From assembly GCA_026708055.1 (NCBI GenBank), contig JAPOVS010000047.1:1-60964 (forward strand): a stretch of 60,964 nucleotides of DNA, given 5' to 3'. Within the stretch, counting starts at the first letter, position 1, and every line of letters starts with the position of its first letter. The position numbers were made by a program, and so were the translations under genes. Below are positions 58,604 through 60,964 of this stretch, in pieces. Below the pieces are notes generated by a model that ran no database searches, was not told where the DNA came from, and worked only from the letters and a program-made list of their open reading frames with translations. This DNA is from a bacterium. Lineage in GTDB: Bacteria > Actinomycetota > Acidimicrobiia > Acidimicrobiales > CATQHL01.

Positions 58604-59671
58604 CGGCCGTGCACCCGCACGGGCCACCCCGTAGTGGTGATCCACGATCTCGGGGTAGCTGCGGGAGAAGTAGTTCCAGAGCTGCTCGCCGTAGGTGGCC
58701 GGCCGGTAGTCGCTGGCCATGTCCCCGACGCCGGCCTGCAGTTCCTCCCTGCGGGCCATGAAGCCGGCGTTGGCATGGTGGGCGCTGGCGGCCACCGCCT
58801 CGGCGAAGCGGGCATCCAGCGGGAGCGGATCCAGGGACGCCTCCAGCGACGGGCCGTAGAAGTGGCCGCTGGCATAGCGCTCAGCCGTCGAGATCACCCG
58901 GTGGGGGGTGGCCACGAGGTAGTTGCCGGTCATGGCCTGCAGGCTCTCGCCGAGGTTGACCACCAGCGAGCCCCCCACGAGCGGCACGTCGATCCACTGC
59001 CCGGCCGGGTTCTGCACCTGCAGCCCGGACGTGCCGCCGGTCGACAGGATCGTGAGGAACCCGGTGTCGTGGTGGGCGTTGACCCCGGCCGCACCCGGCG
59101 GCGTGGCCGGGTAGTGGATGAACTTCGTGAGCGACATGGGCTCGTCGCCGATGAACCGGTGGAGATGGTCCGGCGGCAGCCCTAGGCCGCTCCAGAGAGC
59201 TCCCAGCAGCCGCGCGGCGACCCCGCCGAGGGCCGCGGACCAGCGGTTGCTGAGGGCCTCGTGGCCGGCGAGCACATCGGCGGGGAGCCACTGGTTGGGC
59301 CCCAGCAGCCGCAGGTAGTCGGGCGCCACGTCTCGGCTGCGGGCCGGCCATTCGGACCAGCAGTCGATCTGCTCGCGGATGTCGGGGCGGTTGTTGGTGT
59401 ATTCCGTCCCGACCGGCTCCCAGCCCCTGAAGTGGCGCGACGCCCGCTTGTCGATCAGCCGCTTGGCGTGTTCGGGGAGGCTGAAGAAGCGGCGCATCAT
59501 CTCGAAGACGGCACCGTGCAGCTCCTCGTCGACACCGTGGTTGACGACGAGGACGAAGCCGACCTGATGGCAGGCCGTCGTCAGTTCTTCGGCGAGCGCG
59601 CGCGGCGGAGCGCCGGTGGCGAGGGGCGCCACGTCGATTACGGGGATGCTCTCGAACGCCGCCGCGGCCAT
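58601..59671 (-). CDS. Fe(II)/2-oxoglutarate oxygenase, isopenicillin-N-synthase-like
   Basis: 356 aa. The N-terminal DIOX_N domain starts IPVIDVAPL (9-17) and contains GFVLVVNHGVDEE. The C-terminal double-stranded beta-helix has the iron ligands H200-x-D202 (NAHHDTG) and H257 (TPHRV), with R267 in ERYASGHFY available for 2OG. The family covers flavonoid, gibberellin and ethylene-forming-type oxygenases and bacterial relatives of unknown substrate. ATG 59671 is preferred over the adjacent GTG 59674. It lies 16 nt past the murF stop (59688), so it may be transcribed with murF. Confidence 0.87.
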   Translation of the reverse strand: MAAAAFESIPVIDVAPLATGAPPRALAEELTTACHQVGFVLVVNHGVDEELHGAVFEMMRRFFSLPEHAKRLIDKRASRHFRGWEPVGTEYTNNRPDIREQIDCWSEWPARSRDVAPDYLRLLGPNQWLPADVLAGHEALSNRWSAALGGVAARLLGALWSGLGLPPDHLHRFIGDEPMSLTKFIHYPATPPGAAGVNAHHDTGFLTILSTGGTSGLQVQNPAGQWIDVPLVGGSLVVNLGESLQAMTGNYLVATPHRVISTAERYASGHFYGPSLEASLDPLPLDARFAEAVAASAHHANAGFMARREELQAGVGDMASDYRPATYGEQLWNYFSRSYPEIVDHHYGVARAGARP

Positions 59672-59687
59672 CACACGAGTCTAGGGA

Positions 59688-60964
59688 TCAGGAGGGTCGG
59701 GCGTCCCCGGATTCCTCCATGAGCGCCAGCGCCAGGCGTTCCAGGCCGGCCACGCGGCTGGCCTTGACGAGCACCGCATCGCCCCGGCTCAGCGGCCCGA
59801 GCGCCGCGAGTGCCTCCGCAGCATCGGCCAAAGGCGGCGTACCGTAGGCCGCCTCGTTCACCGCCAGGAGTTCGATGCCCAGCGCGGCGGCCAGGTCGGC
59901 GACCCCGGCATGCTCGGCTGCGTGGCGCTCGCCCAGTTCGGCCATCACACCGAGGACGGCCACGCGCCGACGCGCCGGCGCGGCCGCCAGGGAGTGGAGC
60001 GCCGCGGCCACGGACGCGGGATTGGCGTTGTAGGCGTCGTTGATGATCAGCGCGCCGGTCGCGCTCGTGCCGACCGCCATCCGCCACGGGGACAGTTCGG
60101 CCCGCCCCAGACCAGCCGCCACGGCCTCGATGCTGACCCCCAGGACCAGGGCCGCCGCCGCCGCCCCCAGGGCGTTGTGCGCGTTGTGCAGACCGGCGGC
60201 GCGCAGCCGCACCGGCGCCCGGCCCCACGGCGTCACCATCACGAAGGAGGGCCGGAGCGCGCCGTCGAGGGTCGAATCGGCGGCCCGCACGTCGCCGGCA
60301 CCGAACCCGTAGCCGACGACCCGCGCCCCGGTCCGGGCCGACATGGCCGCCACCCGGTGGTCGTCGGCGTTGAGAACGGCGGTGCCCGTCGCCGGGAGGG
60401 CGGCCACCAGGTCGGACTTCTCACAGGCGACCGCCTCGAGGGTGCCGAACGCCTCGGTGTGGGCGGCGCTCACAGCGGTCACCACCGCCACGTCGGGCCG
60501 GGCGAGCGCCGCCAGGTCTGCGATCTCGCCGGGCGCGTTGGTGCCGATCTCGGCGATCAGCGCCCGCTCGGTGCCCGTGGCGCCCAGCAGCGTGAGAGGC
60601 ACGCCGATGCTGTTGTTGAACGAGGCCGGGCTGGCGTACACGGTGCCCGCCACACCGAGCGCCGCCGCCAGCAGATCCTTCGTGGACGTCTTGCCGACCG
60701 AGCCGGTGATGCCCACAACCGTCCCGGCGAAGCGATCCCGGGCCGCGGCGCCGAGCTGCCCCAGCGCCACCTCGGTGTCGGCAACCGCCACCAGCGGCGC
60801 GGCGACGGTCCCCAGCCCGTCCAGGCGGTCCCGGCGCGCCAGGCAGGCGGTCGCGCCCGCCGTCACGGCGTCACCGATGAAGTCGTGACCGTCACGCTCA
60901 GCAACGAGCGGCACGAAAAGCTCCCCCGCTCGCAGAGTCCGGGAATCCACCGAGACCCCGTCAA
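59688..60964 (-). CDS. murF: UDP-N-acetylmuramoyl-tripeptide--D-Ala-D-Ala ligase (partial, N-terminus beyond right edge)
   Basis: Adds D-Ala-D-Ala to the peptidoglycan precursor. The frame is open to the window edge: codons before the internal GTG at 60950 read DGVS, continuing the conserved DGVSVDSRTL of MurF, so the true start lies outside. Visible: N-terminal substrate loop DSRTLRAGELFVPL, P-loop GITGSVGKTSTKD, central-domain INDAYNANPASVAAAL and the C-terminal VLGVMAELGERHAAEH. All are intact. About 425 residues are present. Confidence 0.94.
   Translation of the reverse strand, partial: DGVSVDSRTLRAGELFVPLVAERDGHDFIGDAVTAGATACLARRDRLDGLGTVAAPLVAVADTEVALGQLGAAARDRFAGTVVGITGSVGKTSTKDLLAAALGVAGTVYASPASFNNSIGVPLTLLGATGTERALIAEIGTNAPGEIADLAALARPDVAVVTAVSAAHTEAFGTLEAVACEKSDLVAALPATGTAVLNADDHRVAAMSARTGARVVGYGFGAGDVRAADSTLDGALRPSFVMVTPWGRAPVRLRAAGLHNAHNALGAAAAALVLGVSIEAVAAGLGRAELSPWRMAVGTSATGALIINDAYNANPASVAAALHSLAAAPARRRVAVLGVMAELGERHAAEHAGVADLAAALGIELLAVNEAAYGTPPLADAAEALAALGPLSRGDAVLVKASRVAGLERLALALMEESGDARPS

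Overview
This is a high-GC, gene-dense stretch of an actinobacterial chromosome. GTG and TTG starts are common, many neighbouring genes overlap by 4 nt, and coenzyme F420 genes (cofD, cofE) and a mycobacterial-type biotin synthase helper (bsaP) are present. Gene order resembles the manB / SIS-isomerase / ahcY and fbiA / fbiB / manC region of mycobacteria. Single-domain CofE, DUF5719, several 2OG/phytanoyl oxygenases and high GC suggest an uncultivated Acidimicrobiia-like lineage; this placement is inference. No stretch above 300 bases lacks a gene. The left edge cuts bioD and the right edge cuts murF.

Layout. 1-7.1 kb (minus): one tightly packed transcription unit running pxpA, a biotin carboxyl carrier protein, pxpB, pxpC, bioB, bsaP, bioA, bioF, bioD. 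It joins an oxoprolinase/carboxyltransferase-like set to the biotin pathway that could supply its cofactor. 7.1-9.4 kb (minus): a small catabolic group (DUF1932 dehydrogenase, RraA/LigK-like aldolase, dienelactone hydrolase-like). 9.4-20.3 kb (minus): ahcY, SIS phosphosugar isomerase, Trm112, an orphan N6-adenine DNA methylase, phosphomannomutase, a glycosyltransferase, a large membrane protein and a CPBP protease. 20.5-22.9 kb (plus): ftsH and a membrane-anchored thioredoxin-like protein.

23.0-26.4 kb is an accessory island, visibly lower in GC. A helix-turn-helix-bearing N4-cytosine methyltransferase faces a two-gene unit of a McrB-like AAA+ ATPase and a PD-(D/E)XK nuclease. I read this as a compact McrBC-related restriction-modification cassette and as the best candidate for an undescribed system here. 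26.6-28.6 kb holds a trimethylamine-dehydrogenase-like flavoenzyme lacking one cluster cysteine.

28.7-39.5 kb: DUF5719 and a giant glycosyltransferase (minus), cofD-cofE (plus), a mannose-1-phosphate guanylyltransferase-like enzyme, a His-rich membrane-anchored protein, a class IV aminotransferase and an M23 peptidase. 39.4-41.8 kb: two CNNM/hemolysin-C-like proteins. 41.8-46.5 kb (plus): a heterodimeric ABC exporter plus a ModF-like ATPase. 46.7-48.6 kb: a secreted Calx-beta protein. 48.8-54.6 kb (minus): kinase-like phosphotransferase, YceI, Gfo/Idh/MocA oxidoreductase, M24 peptidase, PhyH dioxygenase, thiamine pyrophosphokinase. 54.7-56.6 kb (plus): zinc alcohol dehydrogenase and an alpha/beta-hydrolase without its nucleophile. 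56.6-61 kb (minus): AlbA/Schlafen-type ATPase, tRNA-Val(CAC), 2OG oxygenase and murF.

Many starts are preceded by a TAGnnT or TAnnnT hexamer 6-10 nt upstream, consistent with frequent leaderless transcription.
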